Source: Candidatus Bathyarchaeota archaeon (GTDB lineage Archaea > Thermoproteota > Bathyarchaeia > Bathyarchaeales > WAQA01). Taken from it: 18,968 nt of DNA. The notes under the pieces are model-generated. The model saw only the letters and a program-made list of their open reading frames with translations, was not told the origin of the DNA and did not search any database. Shown here in pieces: positions 7,415 to 13,983 of the stretch. The stretch covers positions 1-18,968 of the forward strand of contig WAQA01000019.1 in the NCBI GenBank assembly GCA_015520475.1, given 5' to 3'. Every line of letters starts with the position of its first letter. The stretch's first letter is position 1. Made by a program: the position numbers and the translations under genes.

Positions 7415-7628
7415 TTGGAGGGTTTGTGCTTTGTTAGCGGGTCTTCCTTTCTCCTTTTATGGGAGGACTTCCGGGTGAATGGACAAAAATCTATAAAGCA
7501 TCTACACTCTCTAAGGGGATATATCCTGCACTTTATCCTCTTTTATGTCCAGTCTGTCTTCTCCTCCCCCATATTCGGCAGTAGAAGAATAAGCCCGCGC
7601 CCTAACTTCCCAGCCTCAATCCCCCCAA
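7415..7628 (-). ncRNA. Predicted long-hairpin structured RNA, family unknown
   Basis: On the minus strand five helices nest along one axis: 7618-7628 with 7415-7424 (TTGGGGGGATT/AACCCTCCAA, one A bulge, one G-U), 7594-7606 with 7433-7441 (GTTA, 4-nt bulge, GCGGG / CCCGCTAAC), 7562-7573 with 7458-7467 (TATGGG-GG-AGGA/TCCTCCCATA), 7541-7551 with 7480-7489 (TGGACA-T-AAAA/TTTTTGTCCA) and 7529-7536 with 7493-7500 (ATAAAGTG/TGCTTTAT). A TATA box at 7647-7654 predicts a start near 7625, at the base of the outer helix, for an RNA of about 210 nt. I looked for the conserved cores of SRP RNA and RNase P RNA and did not find them. No riboswitch class recognised. The structure is visible; expression is inferred. 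Confidence 0.55.
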
Positions 7629-7646
7629 GAACAAGCCCACCCAACA

Positions 7647-7654
7647 TATATAAA
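7647..7654 (-). promoter_or_regulatory. TATA box for the predicted hairpin RNA
   Basis: TTTATATA on the minus strand, a near-ideal archaeal TATA box about 25 nt before the outer helix of the predicted RNA and far from any protein start. Confidence 0.45.
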
Positions 7655-7732
7655 AAACAGAAGTATCATGTTTCAAATGATTCACTCTATGCTACAGCCC
7701 TTCTATCATGGGGGGTTCCCTGCTTTGACTGT

Positions 7733-7763
7733 GCCTGTGGGAGTCATCATCACCTCCACAGGC
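7733..7763 (-). other. Hairpin with perfect 8-bp stem exposing a ribosome-binding-site-like loop
   Basis: GCCTGTGG (7733-7740) and CCACAGGC (7756-7763) pair perfectly around a 15-nt loop. On the minus strand the stem end and loop read GGAGGTGATGATGACTC, where GGAGGTGAT is a full match to the archaeal 16S 3' end. A TATA-like TTATAT (7784-7789) is about 25 nt upstream. A 13-codon open frame (7706-7747) starts 5 nt after GGAGG. It could be a leader peptide, a small RNA or chance. Confidence 0.3.
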
Positions 7764-8118
7764 TTGAGAGCCGCTCCAACCAGATATAAGGATCTTTCAT
7801 TTTGAAGATTACCTATACAGTTCTAAAGTTTCAACTTAGATCTTTCACTTATCCTCCCTATTTTCTCCGCTTCAGAGACCGGTTTATTCTTCATCCTAGA
7901 ACCTTTTCTCTGACACTTCACCACCTGAAGCAATGCTGAAAAGCGTAAACTGAATGGGCAGCTCTATCAAGCCTACACCACATATCGCCAGCCCCATTTA
8001 AAACCATAGATACTTAACGGCTTTCGTCCCCCACAGATAACAATCTACCGCCAACAGAATCAAAGAGGACATTATTCCTTTTACGTAGTTAGCCAAGAGA
8101 ATTTTGGGGATGGAAGGA

Positions 8119-8916
8119 TTATAGAAGATCTGTTATCTCCTTGTAGAGATCAATATTAGCAGCGGATATTAATGAGAATCTACTTATCACTGTTAGAGGG
8201 GCCCCTCCAAGATCTTCACCGTTAGGCTTCAATATTACCCCTCCAGCCTCCTTTAGAATAAGCGTTGCAGCAGCAATATCTGTTGTACGCAGCTTCCCTC
8301 TCACATCGACATATGCATCCAACTGTCCAGAGGCCACTAGACATATCTCCAATGCAGCTGAACCTAAACTTCTAATATGCTTAGCCCTCTTCATTAAAGG
8401 CAGCAACCTCTCAACATTCTCTGGGGATCGAGAGATATCGATTGATATAACAGCCTCCTCTAATCTATTAATTCCTGAAGGCTCTATTCTCTCCCCGTTA
8501 TATCTTGCACCCCTGCCCTTCTCAGCCTCGTATATCCCTCCATTATCCAGCCTCATCACCAGCGCAGCTTCAACATCTCTTAAATCGTCGCCGTAGGAGA
8601 CGGCTATCGAAGTTGACGTGAAACTTATTCCTCTGACAGCGTTGGTTGTGCCATCCACACTATCAACGATAAAGTATACCTCCGGATTGTCGCCTATCCT
8701 CATAGTTCCACTTTCTTCACCAACAAATATGCATGATATGCCCTTACGCATCAGATACTCTATGATGACGTTCTCTGAGACAGCATCTATCCTTTTGGTT
8801 ACGTCGCCACTGGCTCCTAACCCAACATTCTCCCTAGATTCTTCTGTCCCAAGCAGAGGCTGCACTTCAAGTAATACATTATTCGCTATTTCCTTTAATA
8901 TATCTGACCAACTCAT
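8119..8916 (-). CDS. Inositol monophosphatase / fructose-1,6-bisphosphatase family phosphatase
   Basis: Mg-dependent, Li-sensitive-type sugar phosphatase fold; archaeal members hydrolyse inositol 1-phosphate and often fructose 1,6-bisphosphate. In the 265 residues the metal ligands are all present: GEES at 66-69, DSVDGTTN at 85-92 (Asp85, Asp88) and the third-metal motif TDIAAA with Asp213. The last motif has TD where many family members have WD, as in archaeal homologues reading RVTDIAAA. The segment LGSAALEICLVASGQLDAYVD is typical. Length is normal. The ATG at 8916 has only a weak ribosome-binding sequence. It follows the DUF6485-like gene by 46 nt on the same strand, so the two may share the transcript that begins with the structured element upstream. 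Which substrate is used in the cell cannot be told. Confidence 0.87.
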   Translation of the reverse strand: MSWSDILKEIANNVLLEVQPLLGTEESRENVGLGASGDVTKRIDAVSENVIIEYLMRKGISCIFVGEESGTMRIGDNPEVYFIVDSVDGTTNAVRGISFTSTSIAVSYGDDLRDVEAALVMRLDNGGIYEAEKGRGARYNGERIEPSGINRLEEAVISIDISRSPENVERLLPLMKRAKHIRSLGSAALEICLVASGQLDAYVDVRGKLRTTDIAAATLILKEAGGVILKPNGEDLGGAPLTVISRFSLISAANIDLYKEITDLL

Positions 8917-8962
8917 CCCTGATCATTTCTCAGTTGATTATGGAATGCACTATCTACTTATG

Positions 8963-9160
8963 TCACCTATACAATGAAATGAATCTCCTAATGGACCTAT
9001 CATATGTCTTCTCAACGTCCGGTGGGAAGAAACATGCTGGGAGCTCACCATGCTCTCTATGATTCCTTAAGCATTCACAGCATTTCCCCTTTATATCACA
9101 CGGATATGTACATGAACAGTTCTTTAAGTTATACTCTAGATTTGGACACTCAGTAACCAT
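8963..9160 (-). CDS. Small cysteine-rich protein, DUF6485-like
   Basis: A 65-residue protein with seven cysteines: C5, C15, C17, C21, C27, C28, C30, C43 positions cluster in CPN, CSCTYPC, KCCEC and ACFFP. It matches my memory of the DUF6485 family (CPN...C.CtY.C...G.CCECLr.H...ElPAC.Fp...EktyDRsi..Fi), found in anaerobic bacteria and archaea, with no known function. The cysteine pattern suggests metal or Fe-S binding, but this is inference. ATG at 9160 is preceded by GGAGGGTGA about 9 nt upstream, a strong site that fixes the start. It is the first gene downstream of the structured element at 9209-9354 and probably shares a transcript with the phosphatase. Confidence 0.8.
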   Translation of the reverse strand: MVTECPNLEYNLKNCSCTYPCDIKGKCCECLRNHREHGELPACFFPPDVEKTYDRSIRRFISLYR

Positions 9161-9208
9161 CCGCAGTGTTCACCCTCCATCCTTCAGTATACATAGCAGT
9201 ATAGTACT

Positions 9209-9354
9209 AGTAAGCTACCCCACACTTATGTATGGGGCTTACTGCTTCAACCCTCAGCACTTACCCGGCGGCTCCCTCAGCCTTCCGGGCAGAGGTGCCG
9301 GATACCCACAGGCGTAACTTCGGGCCATCCCAGCCCAAGCTACCTTTCGGTAGC
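9209..9354 (-). ncRNA. Structured RNA element: six hairpins, candidate leader/riboswitch or small RNA
   Basis: A GC-rich island between two genes. Read on the minus strand it gives, in order, hairpins at 9339-9354 (GCTACC-GAAA-GGTAGC, a GNRA loop), 9320-9338 (TTGGGC/GCCCGA), 9285-9301 (CCGGCA-CCTC-TGCCCGG), 9270-9282 (GGCT-GAGGG-AGCC), 9243-9259 (TGCT-GAGGGTTGA-AGCA) and 9209-9243 (AGTAAGC + CCCATAC pairing with GTGTGGG + GCTTACT around ATAA). GCTGAGGG occurs twice, and the CCTC loop of hairpin three can pair with the GAGG of either loop. A TATA box at 9377-9383 would start transcription at the first hairpin. No family recognised. It could act in cis on the gene at 9160 (start about 50 nt away) or be a free RNA; the plus-strand orientation cannot be excluded. 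Confidence 0.55.
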
Positions 9355-9376
9355 AACAATATCTGTAAGAGGCCAG

Positions 9377-9383
9377 ATATAAA
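9377..9383 (-). promoter_or_regulatory. TATA box upstream of the structured element and DUF6485-phosphatase genes
   Basis: TTTATAT within ACTTATTTATATC on the minus strand. Expected start of transcription is near 9355, which coincides with the first hairpin, and no protein gene begins there. Confidence 0.5.
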
Positions 9384-9433
9384 TAAGTTACGGGCTCATC
9401 TCCTCCGGAAGAAGAATTTCACGCCAGCATCAG

Positions 9434-10360
9434 CTAAGTGGGATTTAGATACTTCTTCTGGATCTTTGCCGCTGCAGTCCACAGATTCCCAATTCTCACC
9501 TTACCAATCTGAGAGCATAACATTAACCCATCAAATCTGTCTATGCCATATCTCTCCTCCATCCACAGTATAAGCTCCAGAAAGGCTATTTTAATAGCGT
9601 CCTCCAAGCTCCTACCAGCACCTGAAGTAGCTATGGCGATGATTTCATCTTCATCTTCCACCCTCGGCCAAGAAACAGATTTACCCTTTAGAATGTCAAC
9701 TTTAACCTTTACTTCGGCAGGCATCTCAACGGCTGTTCCAGATATCTCACCATCACCCTGCACCGCATGGACATCCCCTAAATAGAGCAGGGCTCCCTCA
9801 TGAAAGACGGGAATGATAACTCTGCTTCCGGGATGTATATCGGGCAGATCCATATTTCCTCCGTGGCGACCAGGCATGAAACTTGATGATAATGCCTCAG
9901 CTTCTTGACGGGGCGCGACGCCTATAGTCCCAATCATAGGTTGATATGGAAAAGCAACCTTCTCTGAGAAGTAAACCAGTCCATCCCTTATCGGACAGAT
10001 CCTCGTTTTACATGGGAAGCTTCCCCCGGCAAACTTGAGTATCGGTACAGAAGTCAAATATTCATCGTTTGATTCTGTAATGTAGGTTGCTCCTTGACCT
10101 ATCGTCGGATTTATCTCTTCTATGTAGATAGAGACAGCGTCACCTTCCTCAGCCCCTTCAATGTATATTGGACCTAAAACAGGGTTTCCGAAGGGTATCC
10201 TACTCTTATCTCTCCTGTCCACTTCGGATCTAATCTGTCCTGAACTAGCATCTTCAACTTCTAATATCAATGACTCACCGGGCTTCACATTAATTATCGG
10301 CTCTTCATCAGGGCTCAACGTATACTTTAACCCGAACTCTCTAAATGAAATCTTCCTCAA
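9434..10360 (-). CDS. Acetamidase/formamidase family protein
   Basis: Amidohydrolase of the FmdA/AmdA family, which releases ammonia from formamide, acetamide or related amides in the cytoplasm. The 308 residues show the family landmarks: an early GPIYIEGAEEGDAVSIYI, GTIGVAP near 162, the glycine-rich GRHGGNMD around 184-191, then PVFHEGALLYLGDVHAVQGDGEISGTAVE, the most conserved stretch. A two-residue-distant Cys is seen near CKTRICP. Length is at the short end of the family (300-410). Start is TTG at 10360, with CGGAG 10 nt upstream and a TATA box at 10391-10398, so the leader is very short. Monocistronic as far as visible. The actual amide substrate is unknown; homologues are often annotated on fold alone. 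Confidence 0.88.
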   Translation of the reverse strand: MRKISFREFGLKYTLSPDEEPIINVKPGESLILEVEDASSGQIRSEVDRRDKSRIPFGNPVLGPIYIEGAEEGDAVSIYIEEINPTIGQGATYITESNDEYLTSVPILKFAGGSFPCKTRICPIRDGLVYFSEKVAFPYQPMIGTIGVAPRQEAEALSSSFMPGRHGGNMDLPDIHPGSRVIIPVFHEGALLYLGDVHAVQGDGEISGTAVEMPAEVKVKVDILKGKSVSWPRVEDEDEIIAIATSGAGRSLEDAIKIAFLELILWMEERYGIDRFDGLMLCSQIGKVRIGNLWTAAAKIQKKYLNPT

Positions 10361-10723
10361 AGCAGGTACGCTCCGAATTCACATCCCAAAATTTATATCA
10401 CCACATAAAAAACGTTATCTACTTGAGGAAAGAATCGAGATGCCTCTAGACTGGAGGCTGCATATTCCTTCGCTTAGCCAATGCCTACACAGCTCAACTT
10501 CATCAGAGAACACAGCAAACCTTAATTGAAAGAGGCAAATTCCAGCCAAGAGAGAACCTTCTGGATCATCTATAACCACCATTATCTATCTTGGAAAGAT
10601 TGAGGGATTCATCAACTAACCGTCAAAGAGGCATATCCATCCACATGATCCCAAACAGATAAGATTTAAGTAATTAATTTTAAATCTGAAAAACAATAAT
10701 TAACAAGGTTGAGGTGGAAGTGA
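10361..10723. promoter_or_regulatory. Divergent intergenic region with promoters for the amidase and gcvH genes
   Basis: At the left end ATATAAAT (minus strand, 10391-10398) is the TATA box of the amidase gene. At the right end an AT-rich stretch 10663-10686 holds the gcvH promoter and forms the inverted repeat GATTTAA (10663-10669) / TTAAATC (10680-10686) with a 10-nt spacer, a possible operator over the TATA box. In between (about 10400-10660) I see nothing that I can name. Confidence 0.45.
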
Positions 10724-11140
10724 TTGGTTAAGGTCGACGATTACGAGGTTTTAGAGGGACTCTATTACTCTAAGGATTATCTATGGATTAAAGTTGAGGA
10801 TGGAAAGGCTAGAATAGGGATTACCGATTATGCTCAGAAGCAGCTTCGTGAAGTAGTGTTCGCTGAGCTTCCAAGCGTCGACGATGAGATTGTTAAAGGT
10901 GAACCATTTGGGACATTAGAGTCTGTAAAGGCGGTATCAGACCTTGTTGCTCCGTTAAGCGGCAAGGTTGAAGAAGTAAATGAGGAAGTTATGGACTCTC
11001 CAGAGATACTTAATGAGGATCCCTACGGCAACGGATGGCTCATCCTCATATCTCCAACAAACCTAGATGAAGAATTAAATGATCTTATGGATTTTGAAGC
11101 AGCCGTCGAATGGCATAAAGAGCTAATAAAAGAAGGATAA
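10724..11140 (+). CDS. gcvH: Glycine cleavage system H protein (lipoyl carrier)
   Basis: Small lipoyl-domain protein that carries the aminomethyl group between the P and T proteins of the glycine cleavage system and is re-oxidised by an L protein. The 138 residues contain the H-protein pattern: YYSKDYLWIKVEDGKARIGITDYAQ (15-38), then GTLESVKAVSDL with the lipoyl lysine at 69, then PLSGKVEEVNEEV and the late NEDPYGNGWLILI. Start is TTG at 10724, preceded by GAGGTGGA. No gcvP, gcvT or lipoate ligase is in this window. The stop is 6 nt before the flavoprotein gene, so they form an operon, which suggests that the flavoprotein acts on the lipoyl group. A role as an LbpA-type lipoate-binding protein is less likely but possible. 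Confidence 0.92.
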   Translation: MVKVDDYEVLEGLYYSKDYLWIKVEDGKARIGITDYAQKQLREVVFAELPSVDDEIVKGEPFGTLESVKAVSDLVAPLSGKVEEVNEEVMDSPEILNEDPYGNGWLILISPTNLDEELNDLMDFEAAVEWHKELIKEG

Positions 11141-11146
11141 AAGAAA

Positions 11147-12487
11147 TTGCCTCGGAAGATAGTTATTGTTGGAGCAAACGCGGCCGGGGCGGAGGCAGCC
11201 GTCGCAGCCAGAAAAACAGATAGAGAAGCAGAGATAATCTTGGTCAATAAGGAGGATACACGGACATATTCGAGATGCGGCTTACCATTTGTTCTAGGCG
11301 GCCAGATTCCAAGCTTTGAGAACTTAATCGTTTATCCACCCTCATTCTATCGTATGATGAAGTTTGATCTGAGGCTTGGAACCACAGCTGTTGATCTCAA
11401 CACGGAAGCGAAGACCGTAGAGTTGGTCGACAAGGAAGGAAAAACAGAAACTATTGAGTATGACAGTTTAATCCTTGCGACGGGATCTCATCCATTCAAA
11501 CCTCCAATCGACGGAATCGACAAGGAAGGAGTATTCTCCCTACATACGATCAAGGATGGAGAAGCCATCCTCAAGGCTATGAAGAAGGCTAAGTCCGCTG
11601 TGATTATAGGATCAGGTCTAATCGGATTGGAGACCGCAATAGCATTCTTGGATCAAGGAATAAAGGCAACGGTTATAGAGATGCTCCCAAGCATCCTTCC
11701 AAGGCTCCTCGACAGGGACATGGCAAGGGAGGTTCAGCTGAGACTTGAAAGGAAAGGTTTAAGGATAATAGTTGGAAAGGCGGCTGAGGCGATAGTTGGA
11801 AATGAAAGAGCCACTGGAGTCCTCGTAGGCGGAGAAGAAATAGAAGCTGATATAGTTGTGGTTGCCGCGGGGGTTAGACCTAACACTGAACTTGCTCAGA
11901 AGGCAGGTATCGAGATAGGGGAAACCAGAGGCATAAAGACTAATATTAGGATGGAGACAAGCGCTAAAGATGTTTATGCAGCTGGAGACTGCGCTGAAAC
12001 AACGCATATAATAACCAGACGCCCAGCCCTCCCATTACTTGGAACAGCGGCTGTAAGAGAAGGTAAGGTTGCAGGTGTAAACGCTGCAGGCGGCTACGCC
12101 GTCTTTCCAGGATCACTCTTCTCAACGGTCTCGCAACTATCAGACTTTGAGATAGGCGCAACTGGCATAACGGAGTTCTGGGCCTCCAGATTCGGTCTCG
12201 ACGTGATTGTTGGAAAGATAAGCGGGCATACAAGGGCTACATACTATCCAGGAGCAAAAACCATAAAGGTTAAACTTTTGGTTGAGAGAGAAACTAAAAG
12301 AATCGTTGGTGGACAGATAGTTGGAGGAGAAGATGTAACACAACGTATAAACGCGTTATCTCTTGCGATACAGATGAACATGACCGTCTACGAGTTAGCT
12401 AAGGCTGACACATGCTATGCCCCTTCAGTATGTGAAACGTGGGAACCAATAGTTTTAGCGGCTGAGATGGCTATTAAAAGACTTTAA
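11147..12487 (+). CDS. FAD-dependent pyridine nucleotide-disulfide oxidoreductase, CoA-disulfide reductase/NADH oxidase (class III) type
   Basis: A 446-residue flavoprotein with an N-terminal FAD-binding motif VIVGANAAGAEAA (6-18), a single redox cysteine at 44 in YSRCGLPF, an NAD(P)-binding motif VIIGSGLIGLETA (152-164), the second FAD motif VYAAGDC near 275 and a dimerisation domain. One active-site Cys instead of a CxxxxC pair places it with CoA-disulfide reductases, NADH oxidases/peroxidases and polysulfide reductases rather than dihydrolipoamide dehydrogenase. The C-terminal motif reads CYAPSVCETWEP, where relatives usually have Y.PP.S..WDP; two extra cysteines there are unusual. Start is TTG at 11147, 6 nt after gcvH. 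Coupled to a lipoyl protein, it may transfer electrons from or to lipoyl thiols; substrate not provable from sequence. Confidence 0.88.
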   Translation: MPRKIVIVGANAAGAEAAVAARKTDREAEIILVNKEDTRTYSRCGLPFVLGGQIPSFENLIVYPPSFYRMMKFDLRLGTTAVDLNTEAKTVELVDKEGKTETIEYDSLILATGSHPFKPPIDGIDKEGVFSLHTIKDGEAILKAMKKAKSAVIIGSGLIGLETAIAFLDQGIKATVIEMLPSILPRLLDRDMAREVQLRLERKGLRIIVGKAAEAIVGNERATGVLVGGEEIEADIVVVAAGVRPNTELAQKAGIEIGETRGIKTNIRMETSAKDVYAAGDCAETTHIITRRPALPLLGTAAVREGKVAGVNAAGGYAVFPGSLFSTVSQLSDFEIGATGITEFWASRFGLDVIVGKISGHTRATYYPGAKTIKVKLLVERETKRIVGGQIVGGEDVTQRINALSLAIQMNMTVYELAKADTCYAPSVCETWEPIVLAAEMAIKRL

Positions 12488-12573
12488 GCCTCCCGCCTTT
12501 ATTTTTGGTTTTTAACTGCCAAGAACGGTTTTAATCAGGATTAGACGGAACGAAGAAAAATGTGAAGAGATAG

Positions 12574-13983
12574 TTAAGCATCAAATATTTTTCCTGGATT
12601 CAATATATTGTTCGGATCAAATATCTTCTTTATCTCCTTCATTATTCTGATTTCTTCTTTGTCGAGGCAGATTGGAAGATACTTCTTCTTTGTCCATCCT
12701 ATTCCATGCTCACCAGACACAACCCCTCCAAGATTCTTAGCTTCACTGTAGAGTTTCATCATCACCTTCGGAAGCTTCTCATTCCATTCCTCATCGCTTA
12801 ATCCATCCTTTATGGGATGGACATGTATATTTCCGTCTCCAGCATGACCATAACTTAAGATTTTAACGCCGTACTCGTCGGATATCTTCTTTATCCTCTC
12901 TATATATAATGGCATCTTGCTTGGGGGAATCGCAGCGTCAACTATATCTGCTTCCCTACTCTTAACTATAGCCTCATAAAAGACACTTCTAATATCCCAT
13001 ATTACACTCTGCCTCTCCTTTGTATCTGCAACAAGCACATCCACCGCATTATTGCTTAAACATATCTCAGAAACGGCTTCAGCGTCTCCATATAACTCTT
13101 CCTCTTTATCTCCATCTATCCTTATTATTAGGTACGCGTCTGCATCGTGGTGAGGCATCCTCTTCCCGAGACGGTTCTCAGCCTCCAATATAACTTCTCT
13201 CTCAACAAGTTCTATCGCTGTTGGAGTCACCTTCTCCCTTAATATCTCGGATACAGATTTAGCCGCATCGTACATATTGCTGAAGGGAACATATAATGTT
13301 ATGAAGATTTTAGGGAGTCTTATCAGTTTTAGAATTGCTTTAGTTACAACAGCTAATGTTCCTTCAGATCCAATTATTAAATGCATCAGATCATATCCCA
13401 TAGACCTCTTCACCACCTTTCCTCCCAAATTCAAGACTTTCCCGTTTGGAAGAACAGCCTCCAACCCTAAAACGTAATCCCTTGTCTTACCATATTTTAC
13501 CCCATTCATCCCCCCAGCGTTTGTGCCGATGTTCCCTCCTATAAAAGAGGTTCTCTCACCTGGATCAGCAGGATAGAATAGTCCACGCCTCTCAACTTCT
13601 AATCTTAGATCTGAAAGTACAACGCCAGCCTCAACAACAGCCATCAAGTTATCCTCATCTATCTCAAGTATACGGTTCATTCTCTCCAGGCTTAATAGTA
13701 TACCACCATACACTGGAACAGCGCCGTTACATAAGCCTGTTCCCTGCCCCCTGGGAGTTACAGGAATCATCTTCTCATTAGCTAAGGATAGGATATCGGA
13801 GACTTCATCTGTACATTTAGGTTTTACAACAACTTCAGCTGTAGCCTCCAAGCCGATAGGAGCCTCATCTGAAGAGTAAAGTTTGATTGTTTCCTTATCC
13901 GTTAACACATTCTCCTCTCCAACAATACCACGGAGATCCTTCAAAACCTCATCTGTAACCTTATTATACTTCATCTCCATCAT
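12574..13983 (-). CDS. lctD: FAD-linked 2-hydroxyacid dehydrogenase (GlcD/lactate dehydrogenase, LctD-like)
   Basis: Flavin oxidase of the GlcD/FAD_binding_4 family that oxidises a 2-hydroxyacid such as D-lactate or glycolate. In the 469 residues the PCMH-type FAD domain (about 40-220) has PRGQGTGLCNGAVP (pyrophosphate-binding loop), ADPGERTSFIGGNIGTNAGG and IIGSEGTLAVVT. The C-terminal FAD-oxidase domain ends with SYGHAGDGNIHVH, GGVVSGEHGIGWTKK and DPNNILNPGKIF, including the His residues that bind metal and substrate. Its ATG overlaps the etfA stop by 4 nt (ATGA), so translation is coupled. Gene order etfB-etfA-dehydrogenase equals the acetogen lctBCD set, so I infer a partner of the Etf rather than a free oxidase. 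Substrate is inferred. Confidence 0.9.
   Translation of the reverse strand: MMEMKYNKVTDEVLKDLRGIVGEENVLTDKETIKLYSSDEAPIGLEATAEVVVKPKCTDEVSDILSLANEKMIPVTPRGQGTGLCNGAVPVYGGILLSLERMNRILEIDEDNLMAVVEAGVVLSDLRLEVERRGLFYPADPGERTSFIGGNIGTNAGGMNGVKYGKTRDYVLGLEAVLPNGKVLNLGGKVVKRSMGYDLMHLIIGSEGTLAVVTKAILKLIRLPKIFITLYVPFSNMYDAAKSVSEILREKVTPTAIELVEREVILEAENRLGKRMPHHDADAYLIIRIDGDKEEELYGDAEAVSEICLSNNAVDVLVADTKERQSVIWDIRSVFYEAIVKSREADIVDAAIPPSKMPLYIERIKKISDEYGVKILSYGHAGDGNIHVHPIKDGLSDEEWNEKLPKVMMKLYSEAKNLGGVVSGEHGIGWTKKKYLPICLDKEEIRIMKEIKKIFDPNNILNPGKIFDA

Larger units (their letters stand above)
7344..8118. other. Gene-poor intergenic block with minus-strand RNA candidates
   Basis: About 775 bases between the albA promoter and the phosphatase gene with no protein gene I would defend. 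The plus strand is rich in C and T runs. On the minus strand it holds two TATA-box-plus-hairpin arrangements (7415-7654 and 7733-7789, listed separately). From about 7800 to 8118 I see only scattered AT-rich segments and very short open frames. Confidence 0.5.

Noticed and set aside
7374..7642. RNase P RNA as identity of the long hairpin
   Set aside because: End pairing and an ACAGAA string were suggestive, but the GAGGAAAGUCC/P4 core with bulged U and the specificity-domain motifs could not be placed. A covariance search would decide.
7733..7763. C/D box small RNA (TGATGA present on the minus strand)
   Set aside because: A C-box-like string is there, but no CTGA D box or second box pair lies at suitable distance; the string is equally explained by the ribosome-binding-site match.
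7415..7789. Open frame of 124 codons on the plus strand in the albA-phosphatase gap
   Set aside because: Composition is unlike the other proteins (many Ser, Pro, Cys, His, no domain), no ribosome binding site, and it lies antisense to the predicted hairpin RNA, whose C-rich strand would explain the lack of stops.
7823..7894. 23-codon minus-strand frame with an upstream AGG-rich stretch
   Set aside because: Too short to judge, spacing to the purine stretch is poor and there is no sign of family or promoter.
9209..9354. 5S rRNA, SRP RNA Alu domain or a tRNA as identity of the structured element
   Set aside because: Short strings such as CCCGAAGTTA and CCTGTGGG recall 5S and Alu sequences, but the order and pairing do not fit, the SRP core CCGGAAGG.AGCAGCC is absent, and there is no T-arm or acceptor stem.
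9232..9573. Open frame on the plus strand across the structured element and the end of the amidase gene
   Set aside because: No ribosome binding site, no family likeness, and the frame crosses a run of RNA hairpins and the 3' end of a real gene.
10440..10529. 29-codon plus-strand frame preceded by GAGGAAAG
   Set aside because: Plausible ribosome binding site, but the product is polar, low-complexity and unlike any protein; likely chance in a promoter region.
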